This document shows, piece by piece, positions 13,142-22,978 of a stretch of DNA of 51,996 bases (the first letter of the stretch is position 1; each line of letters opens with the position of its first letter). The stretch is from the NCBI GenBank assembly GCA_946616535.1, contig CAMOJA010000010.1, positions 1 to 51,996 of the forward strand, in the 5' to 3' direction. The notes beneath the pieces were generated by a model. That model did no database searches and had not been told where the DNA came from. It saw nothing but the letters and a program-made list of their open reading frames with translations. Made by a program: the position numbers and the translations under genes. The DNA comes from an uncultured Bacteroidales bacterium. Lineage in GTDB: Bacteria > Bacteroidota > Bacteroidia > Bacteroidales > Paludibacteraceae.

Positions 13142-16100
13142 TGGCTGACAGTGTAAACATAGACAGCTTGTCAATCCAGATGGATGTTGACTTTAAGAAA
13201 GCCAAAAGGTCGATAGGAGATTTGGCAAAAAGGATTGATAAGCTTAACGTATCTATGCAAGGTCTGTCCTCGGCGAACAATGTTTTAAACACGTTCAGGC
13301 AGATCGATGCAACGATGCAGACACTTTCGGCAACTTCTGCCGAGATGAATAAATCCGTCAAGGAACTGAATTCTGCATTCAAAAAGATGATCCCGTCCGG
13401 AGGCATAAAGAATGCGGATGCTCTGAAGAATTCCTTCGGGAAACTGACAGAGTCTCTTGAAAAAGCCGGTGGCGGTAAAATCAAATCTTTTGCCACGCAC
13501 ACCAAAACGCTCAACATGCATCTGCCAAGGCTTGGCCTTTCCGCCGGTAAGGCTACAATGAAAATCGAGGGACTCGGAAGGGCATTCACGAAAGCGATTG
13601 TTGGAGCAAGGGCATTGATTGCCGGAGCAAAAACATTATGGCGTGTGCTGAGTGGCGGCATTGATTTAGCATCCGACCTGACGGAAGTCCAGAACGTTGT
13701 CGATAAGGCTTTCGGAAATGAAGCCGGTAAAATTCAGGATCTTGTTCAATCATCGATTCAGGATCTTGGAATGTCGGAACTGACGGCAAAGCAGATTGCA
13801 TCCAGATATCAGGCCATGGGATCTGCAATGGGCATTTCCCGTGATCAGGTAAAGAAAGCATCTGAGCAGATTGGCGAACTGCGTGAGAACTATAACGGCG
13901 CAGGTGAGTCAATGGCTGACATGTCGATCAACCTGACAAAGCTGTCTGCTGATATGGCATCTTTCTATAATGTCGGAATAGAGGATGTCGCACAGGATCT
14001 GACGGCTATATTTACGGGACAAACCCGTCCGTTAAGACAATACGGTTTGGATTTAACGCAGGCCACCTTGCAGGAGTGGGCGCTGAAACAAGGTATCGAG
14101 GCTGATGTGACGGCAATGTCGCAAGCCGAGAAGACAATGCTGAGATACCAGTATGTCATGTCCCAGACAAAAATGGTCCAGGGGGACTTCATCGACACTA
14201 GTTCAAGCTGGGCTAATCAGATAAAAATCCTGAAACAGCAGTTTGAGGCACTCGGTGCTGTAATCGGTGGCGGTCTTATCAATGCCATAAAACCATTTGT
14301 GATGGCCATGAATTCTGCGCTGAAAGGAATCATTTCCTTCGCGGAACAGGTGGTCAATGCACTTGGTAAAATCTTTGGGTGGGTAATTGAGATCACACCC
14401 ACTGACATGGCTATAGATGATGCCATGGTCGATGTCCTTGAAGATCAGGAGTCAGGCCTCGGGGATGTTGCCGATGCAGCAGATGATACTGCAAAGAGCA
14501 TCGAAAAAGCCAAGGAAGCCGAAGAAGAATATCAGAGAACGGTACTTGGATTTGACGAACTGAACAAACTGAACAAAGAGAAAGAGAAGGAAGAGAAGGA
14601 TCCTACTTCTCCGTCCAGTGGTAATTCTGCCATCGCCAATCCGCTGAAAAACCTTGATCTTGGCAAGGCAAGCGCGGGTGCTGGCGAAGTAGCGATGTCG
14701 ATCAAAAAGGTGAAGTCTCTGTATGAGTCAGAGATCGATTCCCTTTCTGAACTTGGCGGTTATATCAGTGATACTCTGACCAAGGCCCTTAATAGCATCA
14801 ACTGGAAGGATGTCTATGAGGGTGCGAGAGGATTCGGCACTGGTCTTGCAAGCTTCCTGAACGGTCTGATTACGCCAGATCTTTTTGGTGCTCTTGGAAA
14901 GACTATCGCCAATTCCCTGAATACTGCTCTGGAATTCCTGAATTCTTTCGGCAATGAATTTGACTTTAAGAATTTCGGAAAAGCACTGAAGTCTGGTCTG
15001 GATGAACTGCTGAAAAACTTCAACTGGGGTCTTGCGAAGGAAACAGCGAGGACCTGGGCCAAGGGTATGGCTGAAGGTCTGAATGAGATCATTAACCCGG
15101 AAACCTTCAGCGAAATCGGAAGAACTATCGGAGAAGGTCTCAACACTGCGCTGGCTTTCCTCGACGAGTTTGCCTATACCTTTGATTTCAAGAATCTGGG
15201 CAAGAGCATCGAAACCGGATTAAACACCCTGATGGAAACAGTCGATTGGAAGACCGCCTACAGCGCCGCGGACGGATGGGGAACTGGTCTTGCTGAATTC
15301 CTGAATGAACTGATCACTCCAACGCTGTTTGATAATGTTGGTACTACGGTTGCCAATACTCTGAACACGGCGCTTCACTTCCTGGATTCGTTCGGAACAA
15401 CGTTCAACTGGGAAAATTTCGGAACAAGTCTTGCGGCAGGCGTGAATTCTTTTCTGGATGATTTCGATTGGACGCTTCTTGGCAAATCCACAAACACATG
15501 GGTAAACGGTGTCTTTACATCTATCCAAGAGTTTTTATCCAAAGTCTCATGGGATAAACTGTTTGACGGTGTGAAAACCACTCTCTCCCAGATTAGTTTC
15601 GCTGAAGTCGGGACCAACATCATTGCTACCCTGTGGGCAGGACTTACTGGCAAAGCTATGCCGGAGGATGTAAAGACCAAGGTGTTATCATCGTTCTCTG
15701 GTCTGGAATCCGCCCTGAGAAATATCTCCTCGTTCACATTTGGAACGGTTGAGGATTTCTACAATAACTTCCTTGTACCCGTTGGCACTTGGGCGCTCGG
15801 TACGGGGCTTCCAAAGCTGGCAAGCATCTTGAAGTCTACGCTTGAGAAGATCAGCTGGGATAAACTCGCCACTGGTTTGTCTGGCCTTTATACCGGGCTG
15901 TCACAGCTTACGATTGGCATCGGCGATGGACTAATCAAGTTTGTTGAAGGTCTGGCCAATTTCCCAGGCTTGAAAGAACTCCTGAATGGTCTTGCGGAAG
16001 GGTTAGAAAACCTTTTCGGGAGCGGTATAACAGAGGCCCAAGCAACAATCATTCATGATGTCGGCGAAGCGCTTGGTTTCATGCTTGGCGGTATTGTCGC

Positions 16101-18543
16101 TGCGAAACTAACGTTTACTGTTGCCAGCGCAATAAAGGCCCTTGCCGGGTCAGCCGCTTTACCAGCTTTGCTTACCGCTATGACTGCGCACCCAGTGGTT
16201 GCTATCGCGGCAGCGGGTGTTGCAATTGGAGCCGCGTTGATTGGACTTGCTAACGGAAGTAAAGATTTAAAGAGCGAAAACGCTCAGAACATCGCAGCTA
16301 CAGCCGAATCTATCGAGACCCTGGCATCAACGCTGAGCGGAAACAATATAAAAATCGATTCTGACTACAAGAAGATCGAGGGTATCCTTACTCAGTACCT
16401 TGAATTAAACGACAAATTAATTCAAACCGGTTCGCTGAGCGAGGACGAGCAGACGATGTTCGCATTACTTCACAGGGAACTGTCAGATTACGGCGACCCT
16501 ATAGCAACCGCTATTGGAAACGTTGGAACTGCATACAAAGGGACCAGGGAAGAACTTGAACAACTAATCCAGAAGCAGCGCGACGAGCTTAAAATGCAAG
16601 AGTATACTGAGACTTGGAACGCGCTGAACGAAAAGATCAAAGAACAAGAAACTAATGTGGCTGAACTGAAAAACGAAATCAGCGATGCCCTTGTTCCTGT
16701 TCTGGAAGACCTTAAAGGAAAGTCTGATGTAGATGTTGACCTGAATTATAATAGTGAGGATTTCCAGTCTCTGCTTGCTTTCTTACAAGCCGGATCAAAT
16801 GACTATGATCTAATGACCGAGGCAATGAAGCAGTTTACACTATATGGTCAGGAAAATCATATTCACATTATTGAAGACCTCAACGAGGCATATACGGCCC
16901 TTGGTGATAAGAACTATAAGCTCTGGGATAGTTACGATGAAGGGAAAGCCTCTCTCGATAGCGCAAAACAAGAACTCGCAAAAATCGAAGCAGAGATGGA
17001 TAAGCTTACAGGGACATCCGGTGTGACCGTAACAACCATCGATCATGATTCTAAGGCGATAAAAGACTCTATGGCAACTTCTGCGAAAGAGATATCTGCC
17101 GCTGTTGACCATGAAGCCAATGTGGTAATCCCCGGGCATACTCTTAAAATGCGCGCCAAAATGAAAGAGGACGCAGAAGGCGGCGTGAAAGATATGACCG
17201 CCGCTGTTGAAGAACAGTCCACTGGATTTGAGGGGTCGGTTGAGACAATGATTGACACGGCTGACACTTATGTTGCGGGCTTTTCATTTGACATGACCGA
17301 CTATGGTAAGGAATCCGTCAACAATCTATCACAGGGTGTAACAGATAACGCAGACACCGCTTATAGGACTTTGGATGATTTCTCCGCCAAGGCCTATGGA
17401 ACCATTAACCCAAAGAGCGCTATTCGTGGCAGTGGTACAAGCGCCGCTGTGAAAGAATTAAACGAAGGCGTTCACTTAATGGTCAGAGAGGATATGGTCG
17501 GCGCTGTTGATGGTGAGTTGGGCATAGAGAACGGAACGTCATCCGTAATGTCTAAACGCGGTGAAGCTGCGATCAAGGGCATGAAAGATGGTGCAACAAC
17601 CGAAGAGCCAAACCTCTTCCAGAAGTTCCTCGATCTGCCAAAAAATCTGACGGAGAAACTTGGCAAAGTCGATGAAACCTTCAAACCTTATGGTGAAGAT
17701 ACTATCGAGGGTATGGAAACTGGTGAAAAAAATACCGTTAGTTCTCTTGAAACGATCTTCATGAAGCTGCCGACAAGATTAGGTCATCAGATGACTGACT
17801 TACAATCAACGTTTGAGAGTATCGGTAAAAACATCATCAATTACATCAAAAACGGTATTGGGGACGTTGAAAAAAATCTATACACCAAAATCACCGAGGT
17901 CAAAGATGCACTGGATGACCCATTTGACCAGGCACACTATAACAAGTGGTGGGGTATCGGTCATGATACCATGGACACAATGTGGCATGGTCTTGAGAAT
18001 ATGAGACCGACACTTGTTCAGGAAATCACATTGATCAAAGATAGTCTGTTCACCCCGTTCGGCCAGGATGTTTACAATCGTTTCTGGAGAATCGGTCATG
18101 ACCTGATGGATTCACTGAAAAACGGTATGGCAGCTGTCCACATCCCGATACCTCATTATACCGTCTCAGAAATATTTGGCGGTATAGTCGGTGGTAAAAG
18201 GGTGAACGTGCCATCCATCAATGTTAACTGGTACAAGTCTGGTGGTATGGCTTACGGTCCTTCTGTAATCGGTGTTGGTGAAGCCGGTAACGAAGCTGTA
18301 CTTCCCCTTGAAAATCAGGGAGTTATGGCTGAGATTGCCGGAGCAATTGTATCAGGCATGATAGATTCCGGTGCGCTTGCGAATGCCGTCACAAGAGGCA
18401 TGGTGGCCGCCGGACAGAACAATGACAGACCGGTTGTCGTGAATGCTACGCTGAGAACCGAGAACGATGAGATTCTGGCGAGAGCGGTGGCAAGAGGTCA
18501 GAGACAATTGGATTATCGGATGAACCCGGTAGCACAGATATAA
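13141..18543 (+). CDS. Tape measure protein
   Basis: 1800 residues, ATG 13141 overlapping the previous stop. It sets tail length (about 0.15 nm per residue would give roughly 270 nm) and is ejected with the DNA. Seen: N-terminal helical tail-domain region (residues 1-430) with hydrophobic stretches near 150-175 and 380-415; a charged linker (EKEKEEKDPTSPSSGNS, about 480); three tandem repeats of about 74 residues at about 560-785 (each with LITP/INPE, LNTAL and FxF/W motifs); a strongly hydrophobic block at about 975-1040 that may be membrane-active; and a GNEAVLPLEN motif near the C-terminus. Confidence 0.93.
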   Translation: MADSVNIDSLSIQMDVDFKKAKRSIGDLAKRIDKLNVSMQGLSSANNVLNTFRQIDATMQTLSATSAEMNKSVKELNSAFKKMIPSGGIKNADALKNSFGKLTESLEKAGGGKIKSFATHTKTLNMHLPRLGLSAGKATMKIEGLGRAFTKAIVGARALIAGAKTLWRVLSGGIDLASDLTEVQNVVDKAFGNEAGKIQDLVQSSIQDLGMSELTAKQIASRYQAMGSAMGISRDQVKKASEQIGELRENYNGAGESMADMSINLTKLSADMASFYNVGIEDVAQDLTAIFTGQTRPLRQYGLDLTQATLQEWALKQGIEADVTAMSQAEKTMLRYQYVMSQTKMVQGDFIDTSSSWANQIKILKQQFEALGAVIGGGLINAIKPFVMAMNSALKGIISFAEQVVNALGKIFGWVIEITPTDMAIDDAMVDVLEDQESGLGDVADAADDTAKSIEKAKEAEEEYQRTVLGFDELNKLNKEKEKEEKDPTSPSSGNSAIANPLKNLDLGKASAGAGEVAMSIKKVKSLYESEIDSLSELGGYISDTLTKALNSINWKDVYEGARGFGTGLASFLNGLITPDLFGALGKTIANSLNTALEFLNSFGNEFDFKNFGKALKSGLDELLKNFNWGLAKETARTWAKGMAEGLNEIINPETFSEIGRTIGEGLNTALAFLDEFAYTFDFKNLGKSIETGLNTLMETVDWKTAYSAADGWGTGLAEFLNELITPTLFDNVGTTVANTLNTALHFLDSFGTTFNWENFGTSLAAGVNSFLDDFDWTLLGKSTNTWVNGVFTSIQEFLSKVSWDKLFDGVKTTLSQISFAEVGTNIIATLWAGLTGKAMPEDVKTKVLSSFSGLESALRNISSFTFGTVEDFYNNFLVPVGTWALGTGLPKLASILKSTLEKISWDKLATGLSGLYTGLSQLTIGIGDGLIKFVEGLANFPGLKELLNGLAEGLENLFGSGITEAQATIIHDVGEALGFMLGGIVAAKLTFTVASAIKALAGSAALPALLTAMTAHPVVAIAAAGVAIGAALIGLANGSKDLKSENAQNIAATAESIETLASTLSGNNIKIDSDYKKIEGILTQYLELNDKLIQTGSLSEDEQTMFALLHRELSDYGDPIATAIGNVGTAYKGTREELEQLIQKQRDELKMQEYTETWNALNEKIKEQETNVAELKNEISDALVPVLEDLKGKSDVDVDLNYNSEDFQSLLAFLQAGSNDYDLMTEAMKQFTLYGQENHIHIIEDLNEAYTALGDKNYKLWDSYDEGKASLDSAKQELAKIEAEMDKLTGTSGVTVTTIDHDSKAIKDSMATSAKEISAAVDHEANVVIPGHTLKMRAKMKEDAEGGVKDMTAAVEEQSTGFEGSVETMIDTADTYVAGFSFDMTDYGKESVNNLSQGVTDNADTAYRTLDDFSAKAYGTINPKSAIRGSGTSAAVKELNEGVHLMVREDMVGAVDGELGIENGTSSVMSKRGEAAIKGMKDGATTEEPNLFQKFLDLPKNLTEKLGKVDETFKPYGEDTIEGMETGEKNTVSSLETIFMKLPTRLGHQMTDLQSTFESIGKNIINYIKNGIGDVEKNLYTKITEVKDALDDPFDQAHYNKWWGIGHDTMDTMWHGLENMRPTLVQEITLIKDSLFTPFGQDVYNRFWRIGHDLMDSLKNGMAAVHIPIPHYTVSEIFGGIVGGKRVNVPSINVNWYKSGGMAYGPSVIGVGEAGNEAVLPLENQGVMAEIAGAIVSGMIDSGALANAVTRGMVAAGQNNDRPVVVNATLRTENDEILARAVARGQRQLDYRMNPVAQI

Positions 18544-18553
18544 CATGAACATG

Positions 18554-18582
18554 GGCGTTCCTCTTCGGGGGAACGCCTTTCT
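18554..18582 (+). terminator. Rho-independent terminator after tape measure
   Basis: Perfect stem GGCGTTCC/GGAACGCC with loop TCTTCGGG, then TTTCT. Confidence 0.75.
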
Positions 18583-18603
18583 CATAGAGAGGAGATGGAG
18601 GAT

Positions 18604-18969
18604 ATGGCATTCAATCTCCGAGTGAATGGTGTAGCAATCAAGTGCCCCTCGTCTTTTTCGTATGGATTGCAGGACATCAGCTCGCCTGACGCAGGCAGAA
18701 CACAAGATACCGTCATGCACAAAGAGCGTGTCGGTCAGAAGGTCAAACTGGAGCTGTCGTGGAACGGGCTGACATGGGCAGAGACATCTTCGATCATGCG
18801 GGCTTTTAATCCAGAATATATCAGCGTGACTTATCCTGACATGCTGACGGGGACTTATCAGACCAAACGATTCTATACCGGCGATAAAACAGCCCCGGTC
18901 AAGTGGTGGTTTGATACCGCCGGGAAGAAAATCATAGAAACGTTATCGTTCAATATCATTGAGGTGTAA
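18604..18969 (+). CDS. Tail protein, DUF6711-like
   Basis: 121 residues from ATG 18604 (GGAGATGGAGG upstream). It begins MAFNLRVNGVAIKCPSSFSY and contains QDISSPDAGRTQDTVMHKER; from memory this matches small DUF6711-type proteins found just after tape measures. Likely a distal tail/tip component, by position only. Confidence 0.6.
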   Translation: MAFNLRVNGVAIKCPSSFSYGLQDISSPDAGRTQDTVMHKERVGQKVKLELSWNGLTWAETSSIMRAFNPEYISVTYPDMLTGTYQTKRFYTGDKTAPVKWWFDTAGKKIIETLSFNIIEV

Positions 18970-18981
18970 GGAGGTGGTCAT

Positions 18982-21783
18982 GTGATTGCGATTTCCGATG
19001 AAGCGAAGGAGCGGATCGCGGAGGGTATAGGCTACTACATCCAACAGATCACAATGACGCTTACCGACGGGACCTTGTTCTACATTCAGAACGAGGATCT
19101 TCTTGGCGATACGGGCTATGAGATTGAAGATGCTACATCCAGCTCCGGGAAATTGGATGTCGGTTCTGCCATCATAAACACATGCCGGTTCACCCTGATG
19201 AATTTCGACGATAAGTTTTCCGGACATGAATTTTACGGGGCAAAGCTTATTGTCAAGGCAGGCATTCAGCTGTCCAACACGATTGAGTATCTGGATAAGG
19301 GAAGGTTCACGGTCACGGATTCCGTACATAGCGATGGTGCCGTGAGCATTACGTCCTATGACAATATGTTTCTGTTTGACAGGCCATATGCGGAGTCAAG
19401 TCTGGTCTACCCGGCAACGCTTGCCCAGATCGTCAATGATGCGTGTACGGTTTGCGGAGTGCCTAATGCCGCGCAGGCTTTCTATAATTCCTCAATCGTT
19501 GTAGCCGAAAGGCCTGATGACAAGGCACTTACTTTCCGGGAAGTCATTTCATGGTGTGCTCAGATTGCGGGATGCTATGCAAGGATCAACCGGGCAGGAT
19601 CCTTGACTTTCGGATGGTATGACATTGCCAACATCGGAAACGATTCCGGTACTTCCTACCATGATGTCACTGGCGTTGTGAGTCTGAAGGCCGGGACAGA
19701 TGATACGGTCATTACTGGTGTAAGGGTATCCGTGAAGGCTGAGACCAATGAAGAAGATGATTATGTTTCCAGCTTTGGCACCAATGGCTATGTGATCGAA
19801 TTTTCCGGGAACGGCTTTATCACGAAGGCAAATGCCAACACTATCATCCAAAGCGTAGGGCAAAAACTTGTCGGGATGCGTTTCCGAAAGATGGACGTTA
19901 CACACCTGTCGGATCCATCCTTTGAAGCCGGAGATATTTTCCGATGCCCGACAAATAAGGGCACCGAAGAACTGCTCGTCAATGATGCCGGTCTTCTTGT
20001 CAATGATAAGCAGTTGATGGTCTCCAAAAAAGGCCTCCATTACTGGGGTATCGTTTCATACACGAAATTCACCGCCGGTGGCAACCAGGTATCCCGTGCT
20101 GATTCCGAGGATGTAGCCGTCAATTCTGCAGCGAGATATTCGGAGATTACAAAGGCTGTAGTTGAGAGCAGGAAAGAGCTGCGGCGAGAAATTGCTCAGA
20201 GAGAACTGGCGGTTCAGCAGCTTGCGGAGAGGCTTGCAAACAGTAGCGGTCTTTTCATTACTGCCGATGTTCAGCCTGACGGGTCCACAATCTACTACGC
20301 GCACAACAAGGAAACGCTGGCTGAGTCAGATATCGTTTGGAAATTCACGGCGGAAGCCTTTGCCATAAGCACGGATGGCGGTCAGACATATCCATATGGC
20401 TTGGATATTTCCGGCACGGCAATCTTGTCAAAGATCTACACGATTGGTCTGGATGCAGATTACATCACAACAGGCTCCCTGGTGGGCAGAGATGCGCAAG
20501 GGAATGTGGTCTTCTCTTTTAATGCCGCAACCGGGCAGATGTGGATGAAATCATCCCAGATTAATGTCTCCAACACACAGACACTTGATGATGCTCTTTC
20601 GGCAATCGATACGAAAGCCGGAAATGCACAGGTGGCTGCTGGAGCCGCACAAACAACAGCCGACAATGCGACAGCAGCGGCAGCAGCTGCACAGACTACA
20701 GCAAGCGGTGCAGAAAGCACAGCCAATGCGGCAAGCCAGACGGCAGATAATGCTCTTGCGGCGGCACAGGCGGCAGAGACGAATGCCAAGGCGCTTGTGG
20801 TGACACTGTCAAGGGACAGCTTTGTAATCCCGACAGACAGCGATGGCAACAATGGCGATTATACTGGGTGCCAGACCGTTGTATCTGTCCAATGGGGTGC
20901 CAATGATGTAACAGCTGATGCGGACATCACGATAGAGGATGGTTCCGGTGTGCTCCGGGTAAACGACCATCCGCTTGAAGTCAATGGCAAACTGCTCCGT
21001 ATTTATGGCGGTCACATCACATCCAGATGGGATCCTGATACATACACCTATACGGTCACGGATAGCCGGGCGGACATTGCGGTTGTGACCTTTACAGTCA
21101 GCTATGGCGGCAAGACGGTCACAAAACAGCTTAATGTCATTAAGGCATTGCAAGGTCTTCAAGGCGAACAGGGTGAAGCCGGGCAGGGTGGCACCAATGG
21201 TGTATCGGTCATCTCTGTGGATGTGTACTATGCGGTGAGCACTTCCAGCACGATTGCTCCGACTACGGGATGGTCTACGGATCAACCCCAGTGGGAAGAC
21301 GGAAAATACATTTGGTTTAAGACCATTACTGCATATTCGACCGGAACCACAACAGAATCTGAGCCCGCTTGCATCACTGGCTCTGCAGGATATCCCGGTG
21401 AGACCGGCGTGGGAATAGACAGCATTGAAGAAGAGTACTACCTGTCTGACAGCGATTCCGAGCAGACAGGCGGAACATGGTCAACCACAGCAACATGGGA
21501 GACCGGGAAGTACCTGTGGCAACGGCTGAAGATCACCTATGACGATGCGCAGGCAACGGTCAAGTATACCGACCCGACTCTGGCACAGGCAATCAATGAC
21601 GCAAACCAGAGAGCGGAAGACGCGCAGGAAGAGGTCAGAAACCTTGATATTGGTGGTGTAAACCTGATCCGGGTTTCCAATACACTGCTTTTTGATAACT
21701 ACTACTTCTGGGCGAACCTGATCGTAAACGGTACACAGCTTGCGGTCAATAGCAAGAAACTATGGACACGGACAGCTCCGTGA
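18982..21783 (+). CDS. Tail tip/baseplate protein with C-terminal stalk
   Basis: 933 residues from GTG 18982 (AAGGAGGTGG upstream). Residues 1-380 resemble the N-terminal gp27/Tal-like hub of siphophage tail-tip proteins. Then come an Ala-rich coiled coil (about 540-605, AAAAAAQTTASGAEST), beta repeats, a collagen-like GEQGEAGQGG (about 725), two repeats around TTGWSTDQPQWEDGKYIW and GGTWSTTATWETGKYLW, and a short C-terminus NLIRVSNTLLFDNYYFW. That ending reads like the first strands of a carbohydrate-binding domain, suggesting this protein has been shortened and the receptor-binding part moved to the next, invertible gene. Confidence 0.75.
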   Translation: MIAISDEAKERIAEGIGYYIQQITMTLTDGTLFYIQNEDLLGDTGYEIEDATSSSGKLDVGSAIINTCRFTLMNFDDKFSGHEFYGAKLIVKAGIQLSNTIEYLDKGRFTVTDSVHSDGAVSITSYDNMFLFDRPYAESSLVYPATLAQIVNDACTVCGVPNAAQAFYNSSIVVAERPDDKALTFREVISWCAQIAGCYARINRAGSLTFGWYDIANIGNDSGTSYHDVTGVVSLKAGTDDTVITGVRVSVKAETNEEDDYVSSFGTNGYVIEFSGNGFITKANANTIIQSVGQKLVGMRFRKMDVTHLSDPSFEAGDIFRCPTNKGTEELLVNDAGLLVNDKQLMVSKKGLHYWGIVSYTKFTAGGNQVSRADSEDVAVNSAARYSEITKAVVESRKELRREIAQRELAVQQLAERLANSSGLFITADVQPDGSTIYYAHNKETLAESDIVWKFTAEAFAISTDGGQTYPYGLDISGTAILSKIYTIGLDADYITTGSLVGRDAQGNVVFSFNAATGQMWMKSSQINVSNTQTLDDALSAIDTKAGNAQVAAGAAQTTADNATAAAAAAQTTASGAESTANAASQTADNALAAAQAAETNAKALVVTLSRDSFVIPTDSDGNNGDYTGCQTVVSVQWGANDVTADADITIEDGSGVLRVNDHPLEVNGKLLRIYGGHITSRWDPDTYTYTVTDSRADIAVVTFTVSYGGKTVTKQLNVIKALQGLQGEQGEAGQGGTNGVSVISVDVYYAVSTSSTIAPTTGWSTDQPQWEDGKYIWFKTITAYSTGTTTESEPACITGSAGYPGETGVGIDSIEEEYYLSDSDSEQTGGTWSTTATWETGKYLWQRLKITYDDAQATVKYTDPTLAQAINDANQRAEDAQEEVRNLDIGGVNLIRVSNTLLFDNYYFWANLIVNGTQLAVNSKKLWTRTAP

Positions 21784-21799
21784 GAAAGGATATAAAGTT

Positions 21800-22318
21800 A
21801 TGGCAGATACGAATATCACTATTCCTGAACTTGGGAGCCTTACTGCGGGGCAAGTCAGTGACCTTCTTCTGGTGACCAGAGGAACTACCGGATACAAGAT
21901 GCTTGTTAGCGATATTGCTAAGACGATCATTGAAACCTATGCAGGCAGTTCCCTTGCGGGCAGTGCGCAGAGCGTGAAGGCGGCACTTGATTCGTTAAAT
22001 AGCAGGCAATCCAATACGGTGACTCCCACAAGTGGGTGGACTGTTGGTGATGTAAACATATGTCAAAAAGTTGGCAAAGTAGTTGAAGTTGACTTTTGGG
22101 TCAGCGCATCCACCGTCACTACCAATATGTGGACAACTGTTGGGACACTTCCAACAGGGTTCTATCCATACGCTACTTTTGATTTCACTGGAGTTGACAA
22201 CACTGGTAAACGAGATTCTATACAGGCAAAGATTCAGGCTAATGGGGAGATACGAGTATATATACTCAATGAACAAAGTAAAAACTTCCGTATCCATGCT
22301 GTATATTTAACTTCGTAA
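21800..22318 (+). CDS. Invertible tail fibre: constant N-terminus plus cassette A
   Basis: 172 residues from ATG 21800 (GAAAGGA upstream). The constant part (codons 21800-21996) begins MADTNITIPELGSL and ends SVKAALDSLNSR, where codons AAT AGC AGG lie in crossover site s1 (21997-22005). Cassette A follows: a beta-rich head (VGKVVEVDFWVSAS, FRIHAVYLTS). Its TAA stop is part of site s2. Five other cassettes that open in the same frame after the same site lie downstream (B, C on plus; F, E, D on minus), so inversion would swap the C-terminus. Likely receptor-binding protein of the tail tip. Confidence 0.85.
   Translation: MADTNITIPELGSLTAGQVSDLLLVTRGTTGYKMLVSDIAKTIIETYAGSSLAGSAQSVKAALDSLNSRQSNTVTPTSGWTVGDVNICQKVGKVVEVDFWVSASTVTTNMWTTVGTLPTGFYPYATFDFTGVDNTGKRDSIQAKIQANGEIRVYILNEQSKNFRIHAVYLTS
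21997..22005 (+). repeat. Shufflon crossover site s1 (+)
   Basis: AAATAGCAG within the expressed fibre gene, at the junction of constant and variable parts. One of six exact copies of this 9-mer in this locus. Confidence 0.8.
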
Positions 22319-22325
22319 ATAGCAG
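22317..22325 (+). repeat. Shufflon crossover site s2 (+)
   Basis: AAATAGCAG preceded by TTCGT, as at s3. The TAA stop of cassette A overlaps it. Confidence 0.8.
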
Positions 22326-22620
22326 GGGGCAATGCACAAAAACGACAATAGCCACTGGAGTTGTCGCATTGGAGCGAAGCGGGATTGTACTGGTCAACTT
22401 TAATGTTACGTTTACGCCATCTAACATCGGATGGACTCAGTTTTGCAGTGGAGTGCCGAGGCCTTATGGTAACGAAGAGATACTCTTTGTTGCATGTAAT
22501 ACAAAAGCATATAAACAAGCTTATATTGGTAAAGTCCTTCAAGGTGCTCTATATGTCGATATCGACACAACTAACGAAGTTACTATTAGAGGAGCAGTAG
22601 CTTATCCTGTGAATTCGTAA
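22321..22620 (+). CDS. Silent fibre cassette B (plus strand)
   Basis: Promoterless, start-less alternative C-terminus. Read in the frame AAT AGC AGG from site s2 it is open to TAA 22618-22620 and gives about 100 residues with N-S-R at the junction, then GVVALERSGIVLVNFNV and an ending RGAVAYPVNS. The ending resembles that of the large fibre protein (26179-28074, GAFYGMIVYPV). Expressed only when joined to the constant N-terminus. Confidence 0.8.
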   Translation, partial: SRGQCTKTTIATGVVALERSGIVLVNFNVTFTPSNIGWTQFCSGVPRPYGNEEILFVACNTKAYKQAYIGKVLQGALYVDIDTTNEVTIRGAVAYPVNS

Positions 22621-22627
22621 ATAGCAG
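22619..22627 (+). repeat. Shufflon crossover site s3 (+)
   Basis: AAATAGCAG; the stop codon of cassette B overlaps it. Confidence 0.8.
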
Positions 22628-22907
22628 GGCATTCTCTGTCACCAAAAAGGTGAGTGAAAGTTCTGGTAATTTTGCCAATGTGGTAAAAGATCCCGGAGTC
22701 TATATTTTTGTAATGTCTCATCCAGACGACGCATCCGCATATTATATTGCGTTTGTATACAAAGCGAATTCGGAAGGTCCGGTTATGCATATGATCGCAA
22801 ACAACAAACTCTCAGTAGGGCCTGTTAATTCCATTGGAACGATAGTTGGGTTATATAACGGTGTTGCAACCACGAACTTAAATGGAATATCCTATAGATT
22901 ACAATAA
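22623..22907 (+). CDS. Silent fibre cassette C (plus strand)
   Basis: Open from site s3 in the junction frame (N-S-R-A-F-S) to TAA at 22905-22907. About 94 residues: VSESSGNFANVVKDPGVYIF then a beta-rich body ending NGISYRLQ. No ribosome-binding site of its own. A 17-bp sequence TGGGAATTTAATYAACT lies just after its stop and again, inverted, just after cassette F. Confidence 0.8.
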   Translation, partial: SRAFSVTKKVSESSGNFANVVKDPGVYIFVMSHPDDASAYYIAFVYKANSEGPVMHMIANNKLSVGPVNSIGTIVGLYNGVATTNLNGISYRLQ

Positions 22908-22948
22908 TTGAATGGGAATTTAATCAACTAAGTAGGGTTGCCTTCTGG

Positions 22949-22973
22949 TGCTATAATGGTGCCTGGAGGTGAC
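22949..22973 (+). promoter_or_regulatory. Promoter and RBS of the shufflon recombinase
   Basis: Extended -10 TGC-TATAAT at 22949-22957, then GGAGGTGA (22966-22973) before ATG 22979. The -35 is weak. An independent promoter inside the invertible segment keeps the gene expressed in either orientation. Confidence 0.55.
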
Positions 22974-22978
22974 CTTAA

